A DNA stretch of 64,000 bases from an uncultured Prevotellaceae bacterium (GTDB lineage: Bacteria; Bacteroidota; Bacteroidia; Bacteroidales; Bacteroidaceae): assembly GCA_947304115.1 (NCBI GenBank), contig CAMZAE010000002.1, forward strand, positions 74,059 to 138,058. Direction: 5' to 3'. The notes below the pieces were generated by a model. That model was not told the DNA's origin and searched no databases. It was given only the letters and a program-made list of their open reading frames with translations. The translations under genes and the position numbers were made by a program. Shown piece by piece: positions 28,107-37,376 of the stretch (the first letter of the stretch is position 1; each line of letters starts with the position of its first letter).

Positions 28107-28137
28107 CTTGCGTTTCCATCTCTTTTTCGTAAATTTG
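28107..28137 (+). promoter_or_regulatory. Promoter for the BRO-N gene
   Basis: TAAATTTG at 28130-28137 with CTTG (three of four matches to TTTG) 19 nt upstream. The leader to the start at 28226 would be about 85 nt. Confidence 0.5.
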
Positions 28138-28225
28138 CAAAACAAAACTATAAAAGATTAGAGACAAGGGGGACTTACGCTGCAAAGGTAAAGACGTTTT
28201 TGGTAATTGACATTAACTAAGTGCT

Positions 28226-29068
28226 ATGACGAAGAAACAAGAAATAAAACTATTCGAGGCAAAGAAAGTTCGTACAGTATGGGACGATGAGAAAGAGAAA
28301 TGGTACTTCTCAATAGTAGATGTTTGTGAGGTACTTACAGATAGTAAGGATGCAACTGCCTATTGGCGAAAATTAAAACAACGCCTGAAAGAAGAAGGAA
28401 ATGAAACCGTGACAAATTGTCACGCTTTGAAACTGCGTGCAGCCGATGGTAAGATGCGATTGACGGATGTGGCTGATACGGAGCAACTATTCCGCCTTAT
28501 TCAATCAATTCCTTCTCCAAAGGCGGAGCCATTCAAACAATGGATGGCAAAGGTCGCTAGCCAGCGCCTTGACCAAATGCAAGACCCCGAACTGAACTTT
28601 GAACAGGCTTATGCGGATTATCGTCGGCTGGGTTACTCAGACAAGTGGATAAATCAACGACTGAAGAGCATTGAGGTACGAAAGGAGTTGACAGACGAAT
28701 GGAACCGCGCTGGCGTGACAGAGAATCAGCAGTATGCCTCATTGACTGACATTATTACCCGAGCCTGGAGCGGAAAGACCACAAGGCAGTATAAACAGCA
28801 CAAAGGTCTGAAGAAGGAGAGCCTGCGTGACAATATGACAAACATCGAGCTTGCGCTGAACATCCTGGCTGAGGCTTCAACAACAGAAATCAGTAAGGCA
28901 CAAAATCCCAAAGGATTCTGACAAAGTGCTGAGGTTGCTCGCATGGGAGGGGAAATAGCGGGCGATGCTCGAAAGGAATTGGAAGCCCAAACTGGTCGCT
29001 CGGTCATTTCGTCTGCTAAAGCAAGCGACTATCTGTTGCCTGACAATACAGGCGAAGAAGTGGATTAG
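28226..29068 (+). pseudogene. BRO-N domain (antirepressor-like) gene interrupted by in-frame TGA
   Basis: The first 231 codons encode a BRO-N type protein (MTKKQEIKLFEAKKVRTVWDD... WYFSIVDVCEVLTDS... YWRKLKQRL), a family linked to phage antirepressors and to chromosomal accessory genes. After KGF the frame meets TGA at 28919-28921, then continues in the same frame for 48 sense codons: QSAEVARMGGEIAGDARKEL followed by EAQTGRSVISSAKASDYL, and ends in TAG at 29066. That tail has the typical form of the family C-terminus (VARxGGxIAGxARKxLExxxGRSV), so a single base change has split an intact gene of about 280 aa. It may make a shortened protein, be read through, or be decaying. Confidence 0.8.
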
Positions 29069-29082
29069 CGAAAATAGAGCAA

Positions 29083-30249
29083 CTATAATTTTGCGGCTTC
29101 GGCCGTTTCTTGTTGTTCTTCTGGCACCCATTCCTCGGCGGGCTTGACTTGGCTTTTGTATTCGCCGTCCTGCAGGCTTCGGCGGGCTGGGGCAGGAGTG
29201 CTGCCATTGCTGAAGGAACGTGCGCTGCTGCGATATTGGTTCCAGCGCTCCATAATGAGGCGGACGTAGGCTTCTGTCTCGCTGCCGCGCATATAGCCGT
29301 GAAGGACATCGGGGTCCCTGTAGTATCGTGGCTGTGCGAGGAGCAGAATGTAGGGGGCGACTTCCTGCCAAACCTGATGGTCTCTGCCGTTTTTGCGAGC
29401 CAGTGTTTGTGCGTCTTGAATGTGTCCGACGCCGCCATTGTAGGCTGCGAGGGTGAAGCGGATGCGTTCATCGGCATCCTTGATGTCGGCGAAGGACTGG
29501 CTGACTTTTCTGATATAGCGTGCCGCAGCCGCGATGTTCTGCTCCGGATCGAAGCGTTTGTCGGAAGGAACGCCCATGAGGTCGGCGGTGGAAGGCAGCA
29601 ATTGCATCAGCCCCAGTGCCCCCATTGACGAGACGGCCTGCGGATCGAAGCCTGACTCCTGATAACACTGGGCGGCAAGCAGCCGCCAGTCCCAACCGGC
29701 TGTGCTGCTATGGCGGCGGAAGAGGTCGTCGTAAGCCGAGATGATGCCATGTGCTGCATCCTGCATGACAGGGCGCATGTGGCGATGTACGGTGTATGAT
29801 GTGTGAAGTGCCGAGGCTTCCTTCATCTGTGCAACGCGCTCGGGGTTCCACCATTCGGCAATCGCCTTCCTAAGCAGGGATTCTTTGTTGCGTGTCTGCC
29901 ATGTCGGTATTTCGAGTGCGATGAAGTCTATGTCGCCTTGCTCCAGTTTCTTCAATAAGGTTGTGGTGTCGGGGGAAATTTCCATTTGAAGCACGACGCC
30001 GATGCTTTGTGCAAAGGCTTCGGCAAGCTGGAACTGCAAGCCCATCTCCTTCCCGTGATATTCATAATAGGTGTCGGGGCCGCTCAATGTGCCGGCAATA
30101 ATCGTGCCGCTTGCCTGTATTTCATGCAAGTCGTAAAACTGCAAAGTGTCCGCTTCTTCAGTGTCTGTCGCAAAGAGTGCGGAGGTGTCTTTCTCCTGCT
30201 TGCCAGTACAAGCGACAAGAAGAATAAGGAGAAAAAGGAGGGGCTTCAA
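29083..30249 (-). CDS. MltF-like lytic transglycosylase lipoprotein with shortened binding domain
   Basis: A 388-aa lipoprotein (lipobox LLVAC at about residue 14). Residues 47-135 match only the first lobe of a periplasmic solute-binding domain (GTLSGPDTYYEYHGKEMGLQFQLAEAFAQ, LKKLEQGDIDFIALEIP). The SLT domain follows (about 185-320), with catalytic Glu in CYQESGFDPQAVSSMGALGLMQLLPS and AAYNGGVGHIQDA. MltF usually has a full two-lobe binding domain, so the second lobe is missing here. The start is TTG at 30249, overlapping the udk stop codon (TTGA); no in-frame ATG precedes a complete signal peptide. It cleaves peptidoglycan with formation of anhydro-muropeptides. Confidence 0.85.
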   Translation of the reverse strand: MKPLLFLLILLVACTGKQEKDTSALFATDTEEADTLQFYDLHEIQASGTIIAGTLSGPDTYYEYHGKEMGLQFQLAEAFAQSIGVVLQMEISPDTTTLLKKLEQGDIDFIALEIPTWQTRNKESLLRKAIAEWWNPERVAQMKEASALHTSYTVHRHMRPVMQDAAHGIISAYDDLFRRHSSTAGWDWRLLAAQCYQESGFDPQAVSSMGALGLMQLLPSTADLMGVPSDKRFDPEQNIAAAARYIRKVSQSFADIKDADERIRFTLAAYNGGVGHIQDAQTLARKNGRDHQVWQEVAPYILLLAQPRYYRDPDVLHGYMRGSETEAYVRLIMERWNQYRSSARSFSNGSTPAPARRSLQDGEYKSQVKPAEEWVPEEQQETAEAAKL

Positions 30250-30857
30250 GGCTTGATACGATGGATAATGTACGTCCGCATAATCTCGATGGCTTGCTGG
30301 TTGTTGCCGCCCTGCGGGATGATGAGGTCGGCATAGCGCTTGGTGGGTTCGATGAATTCTTCGTGCATCGGTTTCAAGACATCAAGGTAGCGGTCGAGCA
30401 CCATCTGTGTGGTGCGTCCGCGCTCTACCGTGTCGCGCTGAATGACACGTATGAGGCGCTCGTCAGGGTCGGCATCGACGAATATCTTCAAGTCCATGAG
30501 GTCGCGCAACTGCTTTTTCCACAATGCCATGATGCCCTCGATGATGATGACTTCGCAGGGTTCCACATGAACTGTCTCTGGCAGGCGGTTGCTGATGATA
30601 TAGCTGTAGGTGGGCTGTTCGATGCTCTTGCCTTGGCGCAAAGCCTGTATCTGCTGAGTGAGGAGCTTCCAGTCGAAGGCGTCGGGATGGTCGAAGTTGA
30701 TATGCTTGCGCTCCTCGGGTGTAAGGTGCGTGGTGTCGTTGTAGTAAGAATCCTGTGGGATGAGCGCCACTCCGTCTGTGGGAAGCGTCTCCAGTATCTT
30801 CTTCACGACTGTTGTCTTGCCGGAACCTGTGCCGCCGGCGATGCCGATGATATACAT
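30246..30857 (-). CDS. udk: Uridine kinase
   Basis: A 203-aa pyrimidine salvage kinase that phosphorylates uridine and cytidine. The start MYIIGIAGGTGSGKTTVV holds the P-loop (8-15). Further marks are IPQDSYYND, NFDHPDAFDW, PTYSYIISNR and IIIEGIMAL, then VERGRTTQMVLDRYLDVLKPMHEEFIEPTKRYADLIIP. The frame is open upstream to 31001, but that extension overlaps the next gene and is not conserved in type. It is coupled to the transglycosylase gene by a 4-nt overlap. Confidence 0.95.
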   Translation of the reverse strand: MYIIGIAGGTGSGKTTVVKKILETLPTDGVALIPQDSYYNDTTHLTPEERKHINFDHPDAFDWKLLTQQIQALRQGKSIEQPTYSYIISNRLPETVHVEPCEVIIIEGIMALWKKQLRDLMDLKIFVDADPDERLIRVIQRDTVERGRTTQMVLDRYLDVLKPMHEEFIEPTKRYADLIIPQGGNNQQAIEIMRTYIIHRIKP

Positions 30858-30870
30858 ATTTAATAACAAA

Positions 30871-30896
30871 TAGCCCCACCCGTATAGGGTGAGGCT
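30871..30896 (-). repeat. Class B-like hairpin between udk and the nucleotidyltransferase
   Basis: The minus strand reads AGCCTCACCC-TATAC-GGGTGGGGCT followed by ATTTGTTATT. It shares AGCCTCACC with class B elements and could also work as a weak terminator for the upstream gene. Confidence 0.55.
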
Positions 30897-30904
30897 GTGT
30901 GTGG

Positions 30905-31819
30905 TTAGAACATCTTGTCGGGGTACTGGCCTGCCTCGTGCAGGGCAGCGAGCTTGGCAACTACCTCGGGACGGTCCTCGGGATAGGTCACGCCGAACCA
31001 CTTGCTGGTGGTGTCGAGCACTTCACATGTTGCCTTGCCGGTCTTGATGAGGTGGTCAACCATGAGCGGGATGAAGAATTCGCTCTTGAGGTTTGCCTGG
31101 TTCTTGGGATCGGAGAGGAATACCTTGAAGTACTCCTCGCTGTACTCGAAGTAGTCGGGAGTGAAGCCCCAGAAGTTCATGCTGACGGGCGTGGTGTCGG
31201 GGATGCTTACCCACTTGTCGTCCTCATCGAGGTACTGCACAACGCCGTCGTGACGCTCTATCTTCGTGCGCTCCACAACGCCTGTGAGGAGATGTGTCTT
31301 CTCGTCGTTCTCACAGATGCCGCGGCTTACGGTTCCGCTCTCGCTCAACGTGTTATCTACGCGGAAGCCCACCATGGCATACTTGCCTTTGCTGCCTTCG
31401 GGCAGTTCGCTCAGGAACTTTGCCATTACGCGGAAAGCGTCGCGGTCATAGAAGTCATCGCAGTTGAGCACAGCAAACGGCTCTTTGATAACATCCTTGC
31501 CCATCATAACGGCATGGTTGGTGCCCCAAGGCTTCTGACGGCCTTCAGGAACGGTGAAGCCTTCGGGCAGTGCGTCGAGAGCTTGGAAGCAGAGTTCGCA
31601 GGGAACATGGCCTTCGTATCTGGAGAGAATCTGTGTGCGGAACTGCTCCTCGAAATCACGGCGGATAACCCATACAATCTTGCCGAATCCGGCTTGAATT
31701 GCATCATAGATGCTATAGTCCATAATGCTCTGTCCTTGAGGACCGAGTGTGTCGAGCTGCTTCAAGCCACCATAACGGCTTCCCATACCTGCAGCAAGGA
31801 GAAAAAGTGTCGGTTTCAT
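30905..31819 (-). CDS. Sugar-phosphate nucleotidyltransferase-like protein
   Basis: A 304-aa protein of the NTP-transferase fold. The N-terminus MKPTLFLLAAGMGSRYGGLKQLD is the nucleotide-binding signature, and PWGTNHAVMMGKDVIKEPFAVLNCDDFYDRDAF carries the Asp metal ligands. The rest (FWGFTPDYFEYSEEYFKVFL, KSEFFIPLMVDHLIKTGKATCEVL) follows the Bacteroidetes version of the family. Codon use is biased, which suggests good expression. The sugar is unknown; UTP-glucose-1-phosphate uridylyltransferase is the nearest well-known relative by motif. No -7 box is obvious in the 52 nt upstream, so it may be read through from the V-ATPase genes. Confidence 0.75.
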   Translation of the reverse strand: MKPTLFLLAAGMGSRYGGLKQLDTLGPQGQSIMDYSIYDAIQAGFGKIVWVIRRDFEEQFRTQILSRYEGHVPCELCFQALDALPEGFTVPEGRQKPWGTNHAVMMGKDVIKEPFAVLNCDDFYDRDAFRVMAKFLSELPEGSKGKYAMVGFRVDNTLSESGTVSRGICENDEKTHLLTGVVERTKIERHDGVVQYLDEDDKWVSIPDTTPVSMNFWGFTPDYFEYSEEYFKVFLSDPKNQANLKSEFFIPLMVDHLIKTGKATCEVLDTTSKWFGVTYPEDRPEVVAKLAALHEAGQYPDKMF

Positions 31820-31871
31820 GTCTGTATTGTTTTTGTGTTGATGAAGTTAACTTCTTTAACTCCCCGTAAAT

Positions 31872-32539
<668 letters not shown>

Positions 32540-34432
32540 TTAACTCTTCACCACTTTGAAGGGTGTGTACTCCTTGCCGCCGCCACTGAAGTCTGCATTC
32601 TTGAAGAACTCGACGAAGGTAAGTCGCATGGGGTGGACGAAAGCACTTATCATACTGAGGGCAAAGGTGATACCATGCCCGGCAAGCAGGATGAGCACCA
32701 TCGGCAGCCAGCGGACAAACCAGGGGAGGCTGGAAGTCAGGTCGTAGGCGAGTGAGTTGAACACGCCACCAAGCACGCCACCGGTCAGGCCAAGGGCGAA
32801 GAGGCGGATGTAGCTGAGCAGGTCGCCCAGCAAGCCGGTTGCCATGCCATAGGTTGCCCAGACACCTCCGCCAATGTTGAGCAGCGGACCGAGTATCGGG
32901 TTCTTGTAAGCTCCTGGATTATTATATAGGAATATGCCGACGACGCTCAATCCGATGATGCCGTAAAGAGCGTAAACGGCGGCTTGGGGCAAGGCAACTC
33001 CGCAGGCGGGCAAGCCGAAGAGGGCGATGGCGGAAAGCAAGGCCACTACCCACGAGAAGGTGCCGATGGCATAGCCGAAGCCAAAGTTCTTCCATGCCTT
33101 GCAAGCCTTGAGCACCATTCCCAATAGAACTTGCACGAAGCCGATGATGACAGAGATGACCATCATTGGCGAATAACCGAAGATGAGACCGATGCCGTTA
33201 TCATTCAGGAAGTAGGGTTTGACAGGAGCCAAGAGCGCCCAGTCCTGTTTCGTCAGGTCGATGCCGAAGACGGTGCCTGTAAGCAGGCCGCAGATGGTCG
33301 TTGCCAAGCCCAGCCAAATGCCGAGCCGTCCGTAGCTCTTTGTATCTTCGCTGCCTTTCAGGGCAAGATAGATACCGCCCAACAGGACAATCAGTCCGTA
33401 GCCACCGTCGCCTAAGCATAGTCCGAAGAAAAGCATAAAGAACGGGGCAAAGAAGAGGCTTGGATCGATGTCGTGATAATTGGGGAGAGAGTACATGCGG
33501 AGGATAGGCTCAAAGAGGCGGGTGTATCCGTCGTTGGTTATCTTTACGGGAACGTCATCCTCGTAGGCGGGATCCTCTAACTCGTAATAAACTTGCTTCT
33601 CGTCGAGCCACTTGGCCAAATCGTCGGCTTTGTCTGCCAGCGTCCATCCCACCATCAGTCGCACGGCTCCGTTGGCGATGCTTTCATCCGAAAGCTCCAC
33701 CTGTCGGAGATGTATATCGCCCTGAGCCTGCTTTAGACCTTCTTCAAGCAGCTCTCGATACTGACGGGCAATCTGGCAAGTCGTGTCGTGATTTTCTTGG
33801 AGGGCTTTCTTGGCATTTGCCACTGCCTGCTTATAATGCTCAAGCGTGCCACCAGGCAATTCAAGACGTTCTGCCTTGATGTCCGGTTCTTCGCTTGCAA
33901 ATGCCAGGAAGTAAGTGCGCTTGCGGTATTCGTCGATAGGTGTGGCGAAGTATTTCTCTGTCCATTCCGAAAGGAAAGACTTTGCGGCGCAAGCATAGAA
34001 AAAGACCTTCAAACCCGTTTCCTGCTGAAGACGCTTGATGCTTTCCCAATCGAAATTGCCCCAAGGTTCAAGTTTCTGGATGTTCTTCTCTGCCTCGTCT
34101 ATCTCATGACGAATGGAGACTTCCTGAGCACGAAGGGTTTCAACTTGCTCAAGCAAAGAGCAAGCGGATTGTTGGGAGCTATTGTATTCTCCTGCTCCCT
34201 GCTCCTTGTTCCCTGCTCCTTCTTTCTCCCAAGCTTTCAGTGAAATGTTGAGATATTCGAGGGCCTGCTGATAGCGAACTCTTTCGTCAATTGCCTTTTG
34301 CAGGGCAGGGCTTGTCTGTCCTTGCTTCAGTTGCTGGACGTGCACCACTCCTTGCTCTCGAAGACCGGCAATGAAGCCGTCGTATTCCTTCTGAGTCACC
34401 AGGAAGGTGAGTTTCTTCATTCTTTCAATCAT
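32540..34432 (-). CDS. ntpI: V-type ATP synthase subunit I (stator and ion half-channels)
   Basis: A 630-aa protein. The soluble N-terminal half contains long coiled-coil segments (about 45-130 and 215-265). The membrane half (from about 335) starts PNYHDIDPSLFFAPFFMLFFGLCLGDGGYGL, and the essential Arg lies in LLSYIRLFALGL. It overlaps subunit D by 4 nt (ATGA). The first coiled coil contains an in-frame class A repeat (AWEKEGAGNKEQGAGEYNSSQQ). An internal start at MKKLTFLVT is possible. Confidence 0.95.
   Translation of the reverse strand: MIERMKKLTFLVTQKEYDGFIAGLREQGVVHVQQLKQGQTSPALQKAIDERVRYQQALEYLNISLKAWEKEGAGNKEQGAGEYNSSQQSACSLLEQVETLRAQEVSIRHEIDEAEKNIQKLEPWGNFDWESIKRLQQETGLKVFFYACAAKSFLSEWTEKYFATPIDEYRKRTYFLAFASEEPDIKAERLELPGGTLEHYKQAVANAKKALQENHDTTCQIARQYRELLEEGLKQAQGDIHLRQVELSDESIANGAVRLMVGWTLADKADDLAKWLDEKQVYYELEDPAYEDDVPVKITNDGYTRLFEPILRMYSLPNYHDIDPSLFFAPFFMLFFGLCLGDGGYGLIVLLGGIYLALKGSEDTKSYGRLGIWLGLATTICGLLTGTVFGIDLTKQDWALLAPVKPYFLNDNGIGLIFGYSPMMVISVIIGFVQVLLGMVLKACKAWKNFGFGYAIGTFSWVVALLSAIALFGLPACGVALPQAAVYALYGIIGLSVVGIFLYNNPGAYKNPILGPLLNIGGGVWATYGMATGLLGDLLSYIRLFALGLTGGVLGGVFNSLAYDLTSSLPWFVRWLPMVLILLAGHGITFALSMISAFVHPMRLTFVEFFKNADFSGGGKEYTPFKVVKS
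34188..34222. repeat. Class A element in frame in ntpI
   Basis: On the minus strand GGAGCAGGGAACAAGGAGC followed by AGGGAGCAGG encodes EGAGNKEQGAGE inside the coiled coil, a Gly-rich stretch unlike its surroundings. Confidence 0.65.
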
Positions 34433-35034
34433 GCGATTTCCTCCTTCCTTTTCTCCTGAAGTGACTTTAGAATTTTCTGAGATGACTTGGAGAGGTTTTC
34501 CTCGTCCTCCATAAAGCGCTTTATTTTACGCACGGCTTCTTGATAACCTGGTATCTGTACCTTTTCGAAGAGATTCACCTTTTGGGTTGTCTTCCTTCTG
34601 GCATGGTCTAAGAGATGAAGCTTGGCAAAGACGAATTCACGTTCCACGGCAGTCTTTGCAAGCCCTTGCAGGAGCTTGATGCCGTCGAAGTACCACTTCG
34701 GGGCACTGAACAAACCGAAGGGTTTTACCTTGAGGCTGATGTTGTCAAGCACAGGGACGCGCACTCCGGCAACCTTCTTGACGCTTAACTTCACATCGTC
34801 CAAGCTGACGAGCGAAGTGTCGAACTCTCCCCAAAGGGCATACATCCTCTCATAGCCTTCAATCTGGCTTTGCAGCTTCCGTTCCAGTTCTTCTGCCTCT
34901 TCCTTGCATTTTTTTACCTCAAGTCGCAGAGCAGTTTCCTTGTTCTTGATGATAGGCAATGTGCGCTGACGCATTTTCAAGGCCTTCTCAATCTGCTGCA
35001 ACGAGGTTTTATTGTATTGAAACTTTATTGCCAT
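34429..35034 (-). CDS. ntpD: V-type ATP synthase subunit D (central stalk)
   Basis: A 201-aa coiled-coil protein (MAIKFQYNKTSLQQIEKALKMRQRTLPIIKNKETALRLEV) that joins the catalytic head to the rotor. The C-terminal helix is RRKTTQKVNLFEKVQIPGYQ with IKRFMEDEENLSKSSQKILK. The start at 35034 follows a canonical promoter at 35054-35084. It is the first gene of a D-I-K set. Subunits E, A and B, which usually precede D, are absent; the upstream neighbour is coaX on the other strand. Confidence 0.94.
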   Translation of the reverse strand: MAIKFQYNKTSLQQIEKALKMRQRTLPIIKNKETALRLEVKKCKEEAEELERKLQSQIEGYERMYALWGEFDTSLVSLDDVKLSVKKVAGVRVPVLDNISLKVKPFGLFSAPKWYFDGIKLLQGLAKTAVEREFVFAKLHLLDHARRKTTQKVNLFEKVQIPGYQEAVRKIKRFMEDEENLSKSSQKILKSLQEKRKEEIA

Positions 35035-35053
35035 ACTTATGTTATTGCGGCCA

Positions 35054-35084
35054 CAAAGGTACAAAAAAACAAGTGAAATACAAA
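35054..35084 (-). promoter_or_regulatory. -33/-7 promoter for V-ATPase D-I-K
   Basis: On the minus strand TTTG (35084-35081), 19 nt, TACCTTTG (35061-35054): the full consensus with the right spacing. Confidence 0.75.
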
Positions 35085-35262
35085 AGAAACCCTAAGTTTT
35101 TTTGTTTATTCCCAAGCAGGGAGGGCAATGCCATGTGTCTCTGTCCGCAATTATGTATGCAATGTGTTGATGCTTTTCTGTATTTAAGCTTAAAAAATGT
35201 CTAAAAATCCATGCTTTAGCAAAATTCTTCAAAGGGCAGGCTGATAATTTGGGAATTTTATA

Positions 35263-35270
35263 TAACTTTG
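35263..35270 (+). promoter_or_regulatory. -7 box for coaX, possibly giving a leaderless message
   Basis: TAACTTTG ends only 5 nt before the GTG start at 35276, so transcription would begin at or next to the start codon. Confidence 0.55.
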
Positions 35271-35275
35271 CACCC

Positions 35276-36031
35276 GTGAAATTGATAATAGACATAGGAA
35301 ACACCGTTGTGAAGATGGTTGCTTTCCGTGGTGAAGAGCCGGTCGATGAGATAAGGGCAGAGGATGGTATGCTCTCTGGCCTTGACGCTTTTGTGGCCCA
35401 ATATCGTTTCCGTAGTGGCATTGTTGGCACAGTGCGTGCCTGCACTGCAAAAGAAGAGGAAGCACTCTCTCGTCTGCCTTTTCCCCTGTTGCGTTTCTCT
35501 TCGGACACCCCTGTCCCGATCACAAACCGTTATCGTACGCCGGAGACATTGGGCAGCGACCGTTTGGCGGCTGTTGTCGGAGCCAGGTCGCTCAAGCCGG
35601 GGAAGGACTTGCTGATAATTGATGCCGGAACATGTATCACTTATGAAGTCATTGATGCGCGAGGCAACTATTGGGGTGGCAATATAGCACCTGGTATGCA
35701 GATGCGGTTGAAAGCATTGCATGAGTTCACGGCTCGTCTTCCGCTCGTCGAAGCAGAAGGCCTTGTCCCAGGTATGGGCTATGACACAGAGACGGCTATC
35801 CGAAGTGGCGTGTTACGTGGCATGAAGTACGAGATAGAGGGTTATATCAAGTCTCTGAGAGCCAAGTTCCCTCATTTGCTTGTCTTCTTGACGGGTGGCG
35901 ACCACATCAATTTCGACACGAACATCAAGAACATTATTTATACTGATAAATATATCGTACCCAGAGGACTTAACAAGATATTGGATTTTAATACTTCCCT
36001 TCTGCAAAGCCGAGAGGGAGATACCCATTAA
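35276..36031 (+). CDS. coaX: Type III pantothenate kinase
   Basis: A 251-aa kinase for the first step of coenzyme A synthesis. It opens MKLIIDIGNTVVKM (phosphate loop), and has TPETLGSDRLAAVVGA, IIDAGTCITYEVID with the catalytic Asp, GNIAPGMQMR and VFLTGGD. The GTG at 35276 is chosen because a -7 box lies immediately upstream, and the protein then begins directly at the first beta strand as in other CoaX proteins. A TTG at 35249 would place the start inside the promoter. Confidence 0.93.
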   Translation: MKLIIDIGNTVVKMVAFRGEEPVDEIRAEDGMLSGLDAFVAQYRFRSGIVGTVRACTAKEEEALSRLPFPLLRFSSDTPVPITNRYRTPETLGSDRLAAVVGARSLKPGKDLLIIDAGTCITYEVIDARGNYWGGNIAPGMQMRLKALHEFTARLPLVEAEGLVPGMGYDTETAIRSGVLRGMKYEIEGYIKSLRAKFPHLLVFLTGGDHINFDTNIKNIIYTDKYIVPRGLNKILDFNTSLLQSREGDTH

Positions 36032-36032
36032 A

Positions 36033-37376
36033 ATGAACGACAAAATACATAGACATCATAAATTCGCCTCCCTGCTCAAGAGGAGGTTGGAAATCGGGCT
36101 GTTCCTTGCCCTTCTGTTCCTTGCCCAAAGTCCCATGGCTTTGGCACAGGTGAGCAGGACGCTATCTCCCTATTCTTGTTTTGGCCTTGGATTGCTTAAC
36201 GACCAGTCGCAGGGGTTCAACAAGTCAATGGGCGGCGTAGGTCTTGGTGTGCGCGTAGGCAACCGTATTAATACCACCAATCCTGCTTCCTATTCTGCCA
36301 TAGATTCTCTTAGTCTGCTTTTCGACGTTGGCATGAGTGCTTCTTTTGGGCAGATGAGGCAGGGGACGACGAAAGTAAACGTCAAGAGTGCGACGCTGGA
36401 CTATGTCCATGTCGGTATGCATGTCGCGAAGAGATTGGGCCTTGCCGTCGGTTTCATGCCTTTCACCAGCATCGGCCATAGTTTCTCACGGGACGGGGTG
36501 GAAACCTTCTACAACAGCCAGACCATGCAGTCCATCAAAGGCAACAGCATATACACAGGAGAGGGCGGCCTGAACCAAGCATACATCGGTTTGGGCTGGA
36601 AGGCTTTCCGCAACATCTCCATTGGAGCCAACATAAGCTTTGTGTGGGGCGAGTATAGCAACATTCTTGTGCAGCAGTTCTCTGAAGGCGGTGTCAGCAG
36701 CAGTTCCTTCAATACCATAGCCAAGTACTACACAGCATCGTTAAAGACATATAAGTTGGATTTTGGCGCACAGTATCCTGTGCAGTTGACTCGACAAGAC
36801 TGGCTTAACCTTGGTGCGACCTTTGGCTTAGGACACAAGATAGCCCAAGACGCTGAGCTTACAATCGGCGATTCAACATCCGTTGCCAAATCGCCTTTCG
36901 ACCTTCCATATAGCTTTGGCATAGGTGCATCATGGCAGCACAAGAACACACTCATGGTGGCAGCCGATGTTCATCAGGAGCTTTGGTCGTCATGCCATAT
37001 GCCTATTGAGACGGCAGAGGGTTACGTGCCCATGAAAGGCTATTACAATAACAGGACAAAGATAGCTCTGGGTACACAGTGGACACCAGACCCTTATGGC
37101 AAATACTTGGAGCGCATTCAGTATCGTGCGGGCTTCAGCTATACAACACCTTATCTCAAGGTGAATGGTGCCAATGGTCCCAAAGAGTTTTCCCTGAACA
37201 TAGGGGCAGGCTTGCCTATCACGAACAAAATCAATAACCGCTCTGTTGTCAACGTCGGCTTGCAGTGGCTGAGACGTTCACCAAGTGCCGCCGGCATGAT
37301 AAAAGAGGACTATCTGCTCATCAACCTTGGTATGACATTCAACGAGCGATGGTTCTTGAAATACAAAATTGAATGA
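36033..37376 (+). CDS. Outer-membrane barrel protein (FadL/OmpP1-like)
   Basis: A 447-aa exported protein. The signal peptide spans about 1-38 (GLFLALLFLAQSPMALAQ). The mature start LSPYSCFGLGLLNDQSQGFNKSMGGVGLGVR is typical of Bacteroidetes FadL/OmpP1-like proteins, followed by YSAIDSLSLLFDVG and alternating strands to the C-terminal WFLKYKIE. It begins 1 nt after the coaX stop and overlaps lptC by 4 nt, forming a coaX-barrel-lptC-CNNM operon. Related genes are found next to lptC in other Bacteroidales, which hints at an envelope role. The substrate is unknown. Confidence 0.8.
   Translation: MNDKIHRHHKFASLLKRRLEIGLFLALLFLAQSPMALAQVSRTLSPYSCFGLGLLNDQSQGFNKSMGGVGLGVRVGNRINTTNPASYSAIDSLSLLFDVGMSASFGQMRQGTTKVNVKSATLDYVHVGMHVAKRLGLAVGFMPFTSIGHSFSRDGVETFYNSQTMQSIKGNSIYTGEGGLNQAYIGLGWKAFRNISIGANISFVWGEYSNILVQQFSEGGVSSSSFNTIAKYYTASLKTYKLDFGAQYPVQLTRQDWLNLGATFGLGHKIAQDAELTIGDSTSVAKSPFDLPYSFGIGASWQHKNTLMVAADVHQELWSSCHMPIETAEGYVPMKGYYNNRTKIALGTQWTPDPYGKYLERIQYRAGFSYTTPYLKVNGANGPKEFSLNIGAGLPITNKINNRSVVNVGLQWLRRSPSAAGMIKEDYLLINLGMTFNERWFLKYKIE

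Noticed and set aside
28165..28200. Reverse-strand -7-like sequence (TACCTTTG) before the BRO-N gene
   Set aside because: It points left into a space without a gene start nearby; the protease has its own box at 27703-27710.
30858..31001. 48-residue N-terminal extension of udk
   Set aside because: It is Arg/Pro-rich, overlaps the neighbouring gene and precedes the natural P-loop start.
35895..36032. N-terminal extension of the outer-membrane barrel protein into coaX
   Set aside because: The signal peptide begins after 36033, just past the coaX stop.
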